From positions 17,876,036 to 17,940,035 of the forward strand of contig CM067576.1 in the NCBI GenBank assembly GCA_034336665.1: 64,000 nt of DNA. Direction: 5' to 3'. The stretch's first letter is position 1. Every line of letters starts with the position of its first letter. The position numbers and the translations under genes were made by a program. This DNA is from Luscinia megarhynchos. Lineage: Eukaryota; Chordata; Aves; Passeriformes; Turdidae. This document shows positions 11,421 to 23,400 of this stretch, one piece after another. The notes beneath the pieces are model-generated. The model was not told the origin of the DNA, did no database searches, and saw only the letters and a program-made list of their open reading frames with translations.

Positions 11421-12143
11421 CCTGACCTGTGGAACACAACCCCTTAAATGGTAGCTCTGCAACTGCATTAGATTCCTGTAAATAAGCGTTTTCAAATAGT
11501 TCAATGAGAATTTAAGGGCATGTGGCATGGAGCAAACGTGGAGACGTGTATGGTATGCACATCTTTGTCTCCCTGTAATGCACTTGGGCTGTGAAAACCT
11601 GAACTTGAGAAGGGGCAATCTCTCCTAAGCACTGCAGAGGCCACTTTGTTTCCAGAAGCATGAGATTTAATTTCTGTTGTATTTACCTTTAATAGAAAAA
11701 CATCCCACTGAGTCATCTACTGCAAAGTACAATATTCAAACTTGACAGCATACAGACATTCAATTTACACATTTCATTACCAAAATGTGTAGTTCAATGC
11801 CAGAATTTGTTCTTCTTCTTCCTAAAATACTTTAGAGACTTTCCTCCCCATTTGTCTATAGAAATGTATTGATGATCTCACATCTTTTTATCAGCAAAAA
11901 TGAAACACCCAGTTGTAAGATGCTGCACAGCCAAGGACAGAGCCTACACTGTTCAGTGTGACAAAAAATAACTTCAATCCTTGGTTGTCATGAGAACACA
12001 GCTGAAGCTGCTCAGGGTTGCATCCCAGCATGGGGAGATTTCTTCCATCACTAAATAGCCACTGCAGGCTGGTGTTAAATACCCTAAAACCCTGGAGAAT
12101 TCAGAAATAGTGTAATACCCCATAGAAAAGACTGTGAATTCAC
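11421..12143. other. Presumed RANBP17 intron, 3' of the exon
   Basis: This stretch lies immediately downstream (minus strand) of the exon donor site. No further exportin-family exon was found here or elsewhere to position 1, including any sequence resembling the strongly conserved FEDCRNQW or NRDRFTQNLS motifs that follow in this family. The intron therefore appears to be at least 12.1 kb long if the gene is intact. Confidence 0.5.
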
Positions 12144-12312
12144 CTGCTGTGGAACTTCTGGGTTTTGCTGCATGAAGTGGGATGATCTCTGTCCATGAGG
12201 TGAAGTGCCTCTACCTCTGAGAGTCTGCTGGTCTTCTTCAGCCAGGGGCCCAAAGAAGCAGGTGACAATGTCTTCTAAAGCAGCACAACAGCTGGAGGAG
12301 ACAATTATATCA
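12144..12312 (-). CDS. RANBP17: RANBP17 internal exon (Ran-binding protein 17, exportin-7 family), partial
   Basis: RANBP17 is a Ran-GTP-binding nuclear transport receptor of the importin-beta superfamily, paralogous to exportin-7. This 169-nt exon is read on the minus strand. A pyrimidine-rich acceptor ends in TTTTTTACAG just right of 12312, and a CAG|GTGAAT donor follows at 12143. The single open frame uses the first base to finish a split codon and then gives 56 complete residues ending in phase 0. Family landmarks from memory are a Cys-Cys pair after SSS (residues 5-9), LEDIVT (12-17) and HFMQQNPEV followed by QQ (45-56). Length and spacing match the mammalian protein without gaps, about 100 residues before its C terminus. 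Several usually conserved residues differ: CFFG where YLFK is expected, SS where LL is expected, and Pro in the terminal VxQQ. The neighbouring exons were not located. A decayed copy is possible, but intact splice sites and frame favour a real exon. Confidence 0.87.
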
Positions 12313-13160
12313 CTGTAAAAAAGGAAACAGTTTTGTAATTTTTTCTGTAAGAAATGACTAATAATGACATTTCACAGTACTTTGAGAGCCCAGAGTTTAA
12401 TCTCTTTGACACCAGGCTAGGTGATAAATCACCCAGTCTGGTTTGGGCACGGGGCTGAGCAGTTTTGAAGGCTGCTTTTCCTGAGGCCCCATTGCTGCTG
12501 GGAACTGGTTATTCATGCCATACCATGTCATGGGATATCTGCATTAAGGATCCTGGAACTGCAGGAGCCTCATTCACCACTGCATGAACACCCTCTGGGA
12601 AGTGCAGGATGAGGGCTGGCATTTTACTGGTGTTCAGTTTCACATTCCAGAGACGGCAGATTCCTGGAAAATAAAACTCTGGTTTGATCTGCCTGCTGAG
12701 AAGACAACATTGAACCCAATAATGCTGCTGTCCAGGCTTTCCTCAAGAAGGGTTTCCCAGTGTTTCCCTGCCCCAAGGAGCTTACAATCAATCCATGGCA
12801 GGTGCCAAACACTCAACTGGCCATTAAAGCCAGTAAGAAGGTCATCACAAACAACCACTCAGTTCACTTACTAACTAGTAATTAAGGTGGGTTCAAGTGT
12901 ATTAAACACAATGAAAGCAATGTCCTGGCCTGTGGCTCTCATGCACGCTTCCCTCACCTTGTTCTGGCAAACACTGGGACACCTTTCCCTGCCCAGCTGC
13001 CACCTCCTTGACCTGGCACCCAAAGGACTCCCTGGGCACCTGGGCACAGTTCCTGTGCTGCTCCAGCTCTCACCCTGCAGCCACTCATTTCCCAGCTCTG
13101 AATCCTTCCCAAGCCAACTGCTGGAGCTCCTCGTGCAGGCAGCAGCTGAACCTGCTGGGT
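12313..13160. other. Presumed RANBP17 intron, 5' of the exon
   Basis: The polypyrimidine tract of the acceptor lies at about 12314-12330 (seen as purines on the plus strand). Beyond it, no exon, RNA gene or repeat was recognised before the 30/34-bp array. Open frames on both strands near 12584-12874 and 12887-13201 overlap each other and have no recognisable content. Confidence 0.5.
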
Positions 13161-15563
13161 GCCAAACTCGAGACCTGACTGACACCCTCTGCAATTCCTA
13201 ACTGAGCCCTGACACCCTCTGCAAGTCCTAACTGAGCCCTCACTGACACCCTCTGCAATTCCAAACTGAGCCCTGACACCCTCTGCACTGAGCCCTCGTG
13301 ACACCCTCTGCAATTCCAAACTGAGCCTGACTGACACCCTCTGCAATTCCAAACTGAGCCCTGACTGACACCCTCTGCAATTCCAAACTGAGCCCTCAGT
13401 GACACCCTCTGCAATTCCAAACTGAGCCCTCACTGACACCCTCTGCAATTCCAAACTGAGCCCTGACTGACACCCTCTGCAATTCCAAACTGAGCCCTGA
13501 CTGACACCCTCTGCAATTCCAAACTGAGCCCTGACTGACACCCTCTGCAATTCCAAACTGAGCCCTGACACCCTCTGCAATTCCAAACTGAGCCCTGACT
13601 GACACCCTCTGCACTCCAAACTGAGCCCTGACACCCTCTGCAATTCCTAAACTGAGCCCTCAGTGACACCCTCTGCATTTCCAAACTGAGCCCTCACTGA
13701 CACCCTCTGCAATTCCAAACTGAGCCCTGACACCCTCTGCAATTCCAAACTGAGCCCTGACTGACACCCTCTGCAATTCCAAACTGAGCCCTGACACCCT
13801 CTGCAATTCCAAACTGAGCCCCTCAGTGACACCCTCTGCAATTCCAAACTGAGCCTGACTGACACCCTCTGCAATTCCAAACTGAGCCCTCAGTGACACC
13901 CTCTGCAATTCCAAACAGAGCCCTCAGTGACACCCTCTGCAATTCCAAACTGAGCCCTGACTGACACCCTCTGCAATTCCAAACTGAGCCCTGACACCCT
14001 CTGCAATTCCAAACTGAGCCCTGACATCCTCTGCAATTCCAAACTGAGCCCTCAGTGACACCCTCTGCAATTCCAAAACTGAGCCTGACTGACACCCTCT
14101 GCAATTCCTAACTGAGCCCTCACTGACACCCTCTGCAATTCCTAACTGAGCCCTCAGTGACACCCTCTGCAATTCCAAACTGAGCCCTCAGTGACACCCT
14201 CTGCAATTCCAAACTGAGCCCAGACACCCTCTGCAATTCCAAACTGAGCCCCTCACTGACACCCTCTGCAATTCCAAACTGAGCCCCTGACATCCTCTGC
14301 AATTCCAAACTGAGCCCCTGACTGACACCCTCTGCAATTCCAAACTGAGCCCCTGACACCCTCTGCAATTCCAAACTGAGCCTGACTGACACCCTCTGCA
14401 ATTCCAAACTGAGCCCCTGACACCCTCTGCAATTCCAAACTGAGCCTGACTGACACCCTCTGCAATTCCAAACTGAGCCCTCACTGACACTCTCTGCAAT
14501 TCCAAACTGAGCCCTCAGTGACACCCTCTGCAATTCCAAACTGAGCCCTCAGTGACACCCTCTGCAATTCCAAACTGAGCCCTCAGTGACACCCTCTGCA
14601 ATTCCAAACTGAGCCTGACTGACACCCTCTGCAATTCCAAACTGAGCCCCTCACTGACACCCTCTGCAATTCCAAATCTGAGCCCTGACATCCTCTGCAA
14701 TTCCAAACTGAGCCCTCAGTGACACCTTCTGCAATTCCAAACTGAGCCCTGACTGACACCCTCTGCAATTCCAAACTGAGCCCTGACACCCTCTGCAATT
14801 CCTAACTGAGCCCCTCAGTGGCACCTCTGATTCCAAACTGAGCCCTGACACCCTCTGCAATTCCAAACTGAGCCCTCACTGACACCCTCTGCAATTCCAA
14901 ACTGAGCCCTCAGTGACACCCTCTGCAATTCCTAACTGAGCCCTGACACCCTCTGCAATTCCAAACTGAGCCCTCAGTGACACCCTCTGCAATTCCAAAC
15001 TGAGCCCTGACATCCTCTGCAATTCTTAACTGAGCCCTCACTGACACCCTCTGCAATTCCAAACTGAGCCCTGACATCCTCTGCAATTCCAAACTGAGCC
15101 CTCAGTGACACCCTCTGCAATTCCAAACTGAGCCCTGACTGACACCCTCTGCAATTCCAAACTGAGCCCCTCAGTGACACCCTCTGCAATTCCAAACTGA
15201 GCCCTCAGTGACACCCTCTGCAATTCCTAACTGAGCCCTCACTGACACCCTCTGCAATTCCAAACTGAGCCCTGACTGACACCCTCTGCAATTCCTAACT
15301 GAGCCCTCACTGACACCCTCTGCAATTCCAAACTGAGCCCTCAGTGACACCCTCTGCAATTCCAAACTGAGCCTGACTGACACCCTCTGCAATTCCAAAC
15401 TGAGCCCTGACTGACACCCTCTGCAATTCCAAACTGAGCCCTGACTGACACCCTCTGCAATTCCAAACTGAGCCCTGACACCCTCTGCAATTCCAAACTG
15501 AGCCCTTGACACCCTCTGCAATTCCTAACTGAGCCCTGACTGACACCCTCTGCAATTCCAAAC
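13161..15563. repeat. Minisatellite, 30/34-bp unit, about 2.4 kb
   Basis: Roughly 70 units share the core CACCCTCTGCAATTCCAAAC followed by TGAG. They differ in the short linker: CCCTGA (30-bp unit), or CCCTGACTGA, CCCTCAGTGA and CCCTCACTGA (34-bp units), plus CCTGACTGA and CCCCTGA variants. Occasional AATTCCTAAC and GACATCCTC point variants recur at scattered positions, which suggests spread by unequal exchange or gene conversion. The minus strand stays open over many units (ELQRVSVRAQFGI-type peptides). This reflects the absence of stops in the unit and is not a gene. Confidence 0.97.
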
Positions 15564-18500
15564 ATCCTCTCCACGTGAGTGGCGTGTTGAGGGTTCCATC
15601 CTTTTACCACTGGCTTCAGCAAGAACTTCTCTAGGCCTTTTATAGTTCACAGTATTTATTTCAGATGGGCCACTGGAGTAAGGGATGTGGGGGTTGCAAA
15701 AGGAATTAAACTGTTAAAATTCTCATTCTAAGGGAAAAGGGATTAGAAGGATCCAATTAAATGTACCTTGAATTCTTTAAACTGTGCTAATTTGGAGGCC
15801 TGCCAACCTTGCAGTGTTCATTTAAACACATCCCTCTGGACACTGGAGTATTTTGATCTGTGTCTATTTAACTCCTTGAGCCCTGTGCTGACACTGTTAA
15901 CCCTTCACCATCTAAATCCTAACAGTATCTTGCTAGGGCTGTTTTGGAGGAAACACTGAAGGGACATTTACAGCCAGATAAGAAGTGGTCTCCCGGGGCT
16001 TGATGTTCCAAAGCAACCAGCTGGCTCAGCAGCAGGAGCTGGGAGTGACCTAACAGCTCACCAAAATGAGCTGGAGCCTCTCAACTCTGTCTCAGGGGGA
16101 CCCACGAGTTTCTGAGGGCTGAACTCAAGGGGCAAGAGGGCAGGACATTGCTGGGACAGAGCTGACTCCAAAGTGCTGGCAAAGCCAGGGGCACAGGACC
16201 TGGCACTGTCGTAATCCCAACCAAAACAGTCCTGCATACAAACTAGAAATGCAATTCATGGTGGAACTGAATCACCATCAATAACAAGTGAGAGATTTGA
16301 AAATACATATTTCATAGGAGGGCTCTGCTGTATTTCCTAACCAGTGCTTAACTCTATTTCTTTTTAAATTGAATAATACAAAGTAAATCACTATCATCAG
16401 TTTAGAAAACAGCAGTAGTTCTAAACATGCTGATGCTGTGCATGTAGGTATTTTACACTCGGCAGTAAGTGATTTTAGCAGGACAGCAGGCAGGTCTACA
16501 CCATCATTTGTTCATGAGAATCTGATATGAGTGTTAAGAGCTACTTACATTTTCCCATAACTATATATCAAATATACTTCCCTATGCTCATTTTTCCTTT
16601 TGATTGCAGACAGGGAGTGTCAAGCAAACTCCCTTGAATGACTCTTTTGGGCGTGTGGAACCCTGTGCTCTGCAGAACAGTGTTCTCACTAAATCTTAGT
16701 GAGACAAGCCAACCAAATAAATAGAACAAACAGGAGCAAGGAGGAGCTCCCAGCTCTAGACTACGGACAGATAAATGGGTGAGAAGACAGAATAAGGGTA
16801 GAATTATGAAGGAAACAGAAAAATCTTGGTGTAACCAGGAAGAATGCAGTCAAGGCACTCTTGTCACTGCTATTTGTGTTATCTGTTATCTGAGTTGTCT
16901 CATGCCTGCAATCCCAGTCAGCCATCAGCTCACTCCAGTGCAAGATGAGCAGGTATCTTAGAAAAGGTTTCAGAAGAGACAACAAGACCTGCAGAGGACC
17001 TGATGATGCCTTTTGGTCTCAGCAATATGACAACAATCTGCTGGAGGGAAATTGTTTTTCAGCAGTTTAATGACATTGCAGTTTAATGACACTGCTGAAT
17101 CTCTGCAAATTAAAAGATTTTGGTTTGGTTTTCACATAAAGGCAAAGAGAGGGAGTTAAGTGGTGTTTTCTTTGCCCATCAACTGCTTGCAGTTCAATAC
17201 TGGCATTATTTGCCTTTGAGACTAAACCTGGAAAGTAAATGGATTTAGCTATTTAACATCTAAATTAGGCAGCAAGACAGAAAAAAATGTTTTACCTCAA
17301 TGAATAGCATCCTATACTATTAATCATATGGGAATTAGGAAAGCTTTGCAGCAATTAGTGACAAAATGTCAGGCAGAACTCCTGATCCACTGAGTCAGCT
17401 GAGGAAAAGCCAGGCAAACACTTTGGAGGGGAACTGCTGGAATGCTCATCCTCCCAGTAAAAGCTCAGATGAGGGCTCCATTACAGCTGATTTGCAGTGA
17501 AGTGCCTCAGAAGAGACACAAATTCCTTATAAAGTGGGGAATCAGGAAAGGTATTTACTCAGCAACAGCATGAACACTCCTCAGGAAAAGGAATTTGGGG
17601 AACAGCTGACAGAAACAAGAGTCTCAGAAGTTTCACATACATAAAGAGAATAGAGGAAAATGTCCCATACCTTTTTTGTGAAAGAGAAGTGATCTCCTGG
17701 TACTTAATTTTTGAAATAAAAAGACTCCATCTCCATATTCCAAGTTATTTTAGACTAGCAGTCCCCAGCCCAAACCCCCAATTATTGGACACTCATCTGG
17801 TTCAAAAGCAGTAATTAAACAGTGCAAGTGAATTCAGTGATGCTGTGTTTGTATCATACTCCAGGTGTGCTTCTGTGGCTCTGATTCTCCCCTGAAGTGT
17901 TCTCAGGAAGTACTGAGTAACTGGTTTCTTTTTTTCCATGGGCAGATACCTTTACATTCCTCAAATCACATCACAGCTGTGCAGAACAAGCATTATTTAC
18001 ACAACAGCTATGCTGATCAAATAAAACAAAACCCCACAGATACCTGTACACACATTAATATTTTTCTTCTGAATAACAAATGCATGAGTTTTCAGTACAA
18101 TTCCAGGAGAGGCAGATGAATAAATTCAACAATTCAGGCTTGTATAAAAACACTGTCTGTAAAAATCTGCAGGTTTAAAAGAACTTATCCAGTAACCAAA
18201 GGAGTCACGTTCTTCAGCTATTCAAAATCCAAGCGTATTCTAAACTCCAAACAGCAAAATTCAGCATCTTCCATTGTCCCTGATATTATTTTTTTTTCTA
18301 AGATACACATGAACGTGCTGCCTTGAAAACCCAAACTATCTAAATACTAAAATTCTTTTTTTTAGCCAAGTGAAAGCTCGGAGTGAAAGTGAAGCACTAC
18401 TACTGCAGTGACTCCTTCAGACACTGAGGCCAGAGCACAGATTAAGATGTGACTTCTAAACTGGTAATGGAACTCGTATGACCCTGGGTCAGGCACCCCA

Positions 18501-19691
18501 AAAATGAGTTATAAGAGAGGCTCTGTTTTGGATATGACTGAGAAAAGAAGTGCACATGCATAGAAAATATTGGCACTGCCATTGACTAATGTCAACAACA
18601 TTAACAGACGACAGAAGAACGATCTCACAGATTTGATGACATGATAACTTCTAAACTAGCCAATAAATCAGAGTATTTTGAGAGACAAAATATCTTCTTG
18701 TCTTCAGTAGATTTCAATTTTTCAAATCTATCATTGGAGATAGTTTGCTATTAGTTTAAAATGATAGGCTCAGGATATTCCTAACCCACTGCAGTGTTTT
18801 GCCATCTGCCACAGCTCCCAGCCCAGGATGGTTCTGGCCAGGACTCCAGGCATGTCTTGCATTCTGCAGGAAACCTCACCCAGATTTATCAAGCCAAGAC
18901 ACCCCAGAGAGAGTTTTTTGGTGCCTAGGTGAGCTCCTTTAACAGGCTGTGTGCTGTTAAAACTTGAGGGCCCTGCTTGAGCCCAGCAGCTCAATCCAGC
19001 CATCATCTTCCTCTCCAGGACTCTTTGTTTAGGGAATTGGGTATCTGGGAGTCATATTTGACTGTACAGACAATACACTGGCTTCATTGAGAGCCATTTT
19101 CCACTTCCACGGACTTTCTTCATGCTGCAAAAACACACCTGGGTGTTACCAGCTTTAACTACCCCAGATTTGTCCCTCCTGCAAGACAAGGCCAGCTCTG
19201 AACCAAAGTAGCATAAAGAAAAAGTCTCAGTTTGAATGCAGGCTGATGTTATGCAAGATCTGCTGTTTTCCTGTGGAGAAGTGGGAACATGGTGTACTTT
19301 AATTTTAAAGTTTTTCAGTTTATGGGGAATACACAGTGCAGTGACAATTTACAGATTGAAACTAATTGCAGATTAGCTGGATATATGAGGATGCTTTACA
19401 GTGCATGCAGGCAACAAAATGGGTTTGCAAGTATAGAAAGGGGAAAAAAATGCATTTCTCTCTTTTACAGGCCTAGTGAGAGTTCTCAAAAAGCTCCTGT
19501 TTCACATGGCACTTCAGTCATACCTGTATTTCAGATGTCACTATAGAAATAAATTCAAGTTAGTGAACTGAAAACTGCACTTGAGCTGTTCTAGATCCCT
19601 CTCATTATACAATGCAAAGCCTGTGGTGGTGTTACCTCATTTTTCACAGAAAGACTCCCAAGATGAGTTATTGTTTATTAGCAGGTCACTG
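15564..19691. other. AT-rich noncoding DNA, presumed intron
   Basis: About 4.1 kb with no recognised gene, RNA or transposon. Splice-like sites occur (for example a TTACAT donor-like site near 16545 and TTTTGATTGCAG near 16600), but none encloses a frame resembling a known protein. Frames of 60-85 codons are scattered on both strands, as expected by chance. Confidence 0.55.
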
Positions 19692-20173
19692 TGGGAAGGA
19701 AGGATTCCAGGAAGGAAGGAAGGATTCCAGGAAGGAAGGAAGGATTCCAGGAAGGAAGGAAGGAAGGATTCCAGGAAGGAAGGAAGGATTCCAGGAAGGA
19801 AGGAAGGAAGGATTCCAGGAAGGAAGGAAGGATTCCAGGAAGGATTCCAGGAAGGATTCCAGGAAGGATTCCAGGAAGGAAGGATTCCAGGAAGGAAGGA
19901 TTCCAGGAAGGATTCCAGGAAGGATTCCAGGAAGGAAGGAAGGAAGGAAGGAAGGAAGGAAGGAAGGAAGGAAGGAAGGAAGGAAGGAAGGAAGGAAGGA
20001 AGGAAGGAAGGAAGGAAGGAAGGAAGGAAGGAAGGAAGGAAAGAAAGAGAGAAAGAAAGAGAGAAAGAGAGAAAGAGAGAAAGAGAGAAAGAAAGAGAGA
20101 AAGAGAGAAAGAGAGAAAGAGAGAAAGAGAGAAAGAGAGAGAGAGAGAAAGAGAGAAAGAGAGAGAGAAAGAG

Positions 20174-20272
<99 letters not shown>

Positions 20273-20321
20273 GAGAAAGAGAGAAAGAGAGAAAGAGAGA
20301 AAGAGAGAAAGAGAGAAAGAG

Positions 20322-20408
<87 letters not shown>

Positions 20409-20431
20409 AAAAGAGAAAGAAAGAAAAAGAG
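19692..20431. repeat. Polypurine array: GGAAGGATTCCA, then GGAA, then GAAA/GAGA
   Basis: This is a 740-bp purine-rich tract in four zones. From 19692 to about 19934, 14 copies of ATTCCAGG alternate with GGAA units. From about 19935 to 20040 there is a pure GGAA tetranucleotide run of about 26 copies. From about 20041 to 20180 and from 20270 to 20327 GAAA and GAGA are mixed. The remaining parts are pure GAAA runs. Frames of up to 285 codons on both strands (KERKK, SFLPS and similar) are artefacts. Long purine mirror repeats are prone to triplex formation and to length change. Confidence 0.97.
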
Positions 20432-23400
20432 TAACTGAGTTAAGTAGCTACAAATCAAAAATATCTTGATGGCACTATCTAAACGTATTTTTTGCCTCTA
20501 TTTTCATTACTATTTGGAAGAAAGATGCAAAATATGTAAAAGATGTAAAAGATCTGTTAAGCAAGCATGACTAGAGCCTTAAAGCCACTAAGCAATTAGT
20601 ATGCAAAATTTAAACTAAAGGCTCTGAGTCCCTGCCACTGATGCCCAGCCAGAGCATGCCTGGGTCCATCAGCATGAACTCCTCCATTTGAGCAGAGCTC
20701 CAGCTCATGCTATGATAGTTTTTCATGCCTCAGCAGGACCTGGTTTGGATCCATTAGAATGGTCTCTCTCTTGCTGGTGTTCACACACCCTGAATGTATT
20801 CCTCAGAAAGCAAACATGTCCTTTTCAAAAGCCTCTGTTTACAGATGGAATGACTTTTAAATTCAACTCTGTGTTTATAAGGTAAAAATAACAGTGACTA
20901 GTAAATATTTTTGTTGCTATCAACAAGCAATAGTGAGTTTTGGGTCCACCCTGCAGCACATCCCAGTGCAATCTTCTGCTCAGATTTCTCTGCTCACAAG
21001 GTCTCATTACCAAGTTTTCTAAGGACCTTCTAACAATTTAATGCTCATCTTCACAGCACCCCGGAGGGAGTTTGTCTTCATGACAGCGTTTTTCAAAGCT
21101 GAGGCAGTTGATGGGAGTGAGCTGAGGCAGTGCAGGAGCCCAGCACAGCCAAAGCCTGACCCAGCTGAGCCTCTGACAGGACCTGGGCAAGCCTGGCCTG
21201 TGCCAGTCCTGGTTCTGGTACAGCTCACCATCCTTGGAGCTCTTGCATCACTGCAGAAAAACCCCTCCTGTAATCAAAACTCCCTGAATGGCAGAAGGGA
21301 TTTGGTGCAGGAAGAGAAGGGCTGTCCCTCCCCAGAGGAGCCTGGGGCTCGTGGGAGAGTAAATCTGAATTTTTACGTCGGGCAGAGCCCAGGGAGAGCA
21401 GTTCTGTGCTCAGGGATCCATTCCCAAAGGGCCAGGGTGGGAGCAGCCATGGGGAGGGTCCAGCAGGGCACTGCACAGAGCAGAGCTGAACCATTTATTG
21501 GACAAAACACAGACTGCTATGCCAGGCCTGAGTAGGTAAAAAAAAAAAAAAATTACCTACTTGTAACATTTAGCAAGAGCTTCAGGGGAATATTTTTATA
21601 CACAATGGATACTACTGAACATAAACTAATTTACAGAGGTACTTGGAATCAGGTCGAGAACAGCTCCTCAGCTGCTGAGGATATGCTTACATTTATAATC
21701 CCTGCAGTGGAAGACCAAAATGCAATCTTATCAACTCCTATTGTTAAAAGAAACCATTTAAAGACATTAAATCAACGTAAAAGTGACCTTTGACATGTAG
21801 AATTCAAAAATTGTGTTTGAAATTCATAGCTCTTGTCAAAACTAAAACTCTGTAGAGACTAATCACTGAATCCCAGTGCTACTACTGGGTTAAAAATCAA
21901 ATGAAAAAATCCAGCTTGCACCAATTTCTTCTTACTGTGGGAGAAACTGCATCTCACTACCTTAAAACACATTGACTTTCAAAATTCTCAATAATTTCCT
22001 TTAATCCAATGTTTTGCCCTGCACTCAACAGCAAAGTCACTCACAAAAATTATGAACTCTCTGACACTCAGAGGGGGTACAAAATTCTGATAGGAATAAG
22101 AAAGGGATGTTTAAAGATAATGGTGAAACTGCTGGGGAGGAAACAAGGGCTTGAATGTGGCTGCCACTTGAATGAGTTAATCACTGAAGGGCTGCTGGTG
22201 TCTGTGCAGAGGGCAGTTCAAATGCTGGCAGTACAAAGAAGTGCCCAGACAAAAAAGGAAAATGTGAATCATAAAGATGAGAGAGAGCTTCAAAAAGTGA
22301 TTTTTTTTTTCTATAGCTTCCACAACCACAAAATGTGCATAAAAGCTTTCAAATCAGCACAATGAGCATGTCCAGCACGGAGATAAATTTGCTGAAAGGA
22401 AGTGATCTGAAACACGAGTTAGAAATGCAGCACAATATGTTGTGGAACCAGCACTCCAGGAATGAGGAGGGTAGAGCAGAGCACAGAGCCAAGCTCAGAA
22501 ATACCTGTTAGCCTGCAAGAATCCATTCAACCAAAATTTTGAAGAAGACCCATTATCTTATGAAGTTGACACTGAATGGATTACCACACTAAGTTTTGAA
22601 ATACATGTTCTGGAAGCAATTTAAAGCTCATTAGAAATAATTGTGTCTGGCTACTGGAAAATGTGGTAAAATTTAATCCACATCCAAATGCTACCTGAGC
22701 TGTGAGCACAGGAAATTGTTTTGTGCTACTGTGGCTAACCTCCGTGCTGACCCTGAGCAGTAACTGCTACAGCAGCTGAAAGCTGAAGCAAAATTAAAAA
22801 CTTACATCACAGTATATCATGACAGAATGTAGATAAATAAAAACAGCATATTGAAAATATTATTTTTATGTCAGCATCTTCTAAGAAAAGGGAAGAGGTT
22901 TACTAAAATGTAAAGAAACCACAAAACAACAAATGGATGGCCCCGAGATGCTTGGAGACATCATTCCTGAGCCACTGGGAGTTCAAAAACAGGCAGTGAG
23001 GAGACCTGCACACACAATTAAAAGTGAAATATATTGGGGATGAAGAATGGTGAGCTGCACCCATTGCAGCTCCTCCCCATCCTCTCCTCTGTGCTGTTTA
23101 TTTGAAATCCCCATCGCTCCCCTGCCTAATGGGCAGGACACAGCAGCCCCTGCCAAGGAGCTGTGGAGCCCCACCCGGGATAATTGCCTGGATAAGTGCC
23201 TCCTACCCAGCTTCCCTTCTTCTGAGCACACCCCATCAGCAAAGGCACCTCAGCGCTGGCTGCAGCACAGGGGCGCTGATGGAGCAGCAGCAGCAGAGGG
23301 CACAGCAGCACTCCCCCAGCACACAGCTGGATCTGTGCAGCACAGCTGGATCTGTGTGGCACAGCTCAGCGCTCACCCGGGTGCTCTCCTTCAGAACCAC

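Noticed and set aside
13161..15563. Regularly spaced 24-bp cores resembling a CRISPR array
   Set aside because: The intervals are short linkers of the same few types, with no unique spacers, and the context is vertebrate with no cas genes.
21538..21553. Poly-A run as the tail of a processed pseudogene
   Set aside because: No gene-like sequence precedes it, and it sits within a small inverted repeat. The same holds for the poly-A runs near 45000 and 51030.
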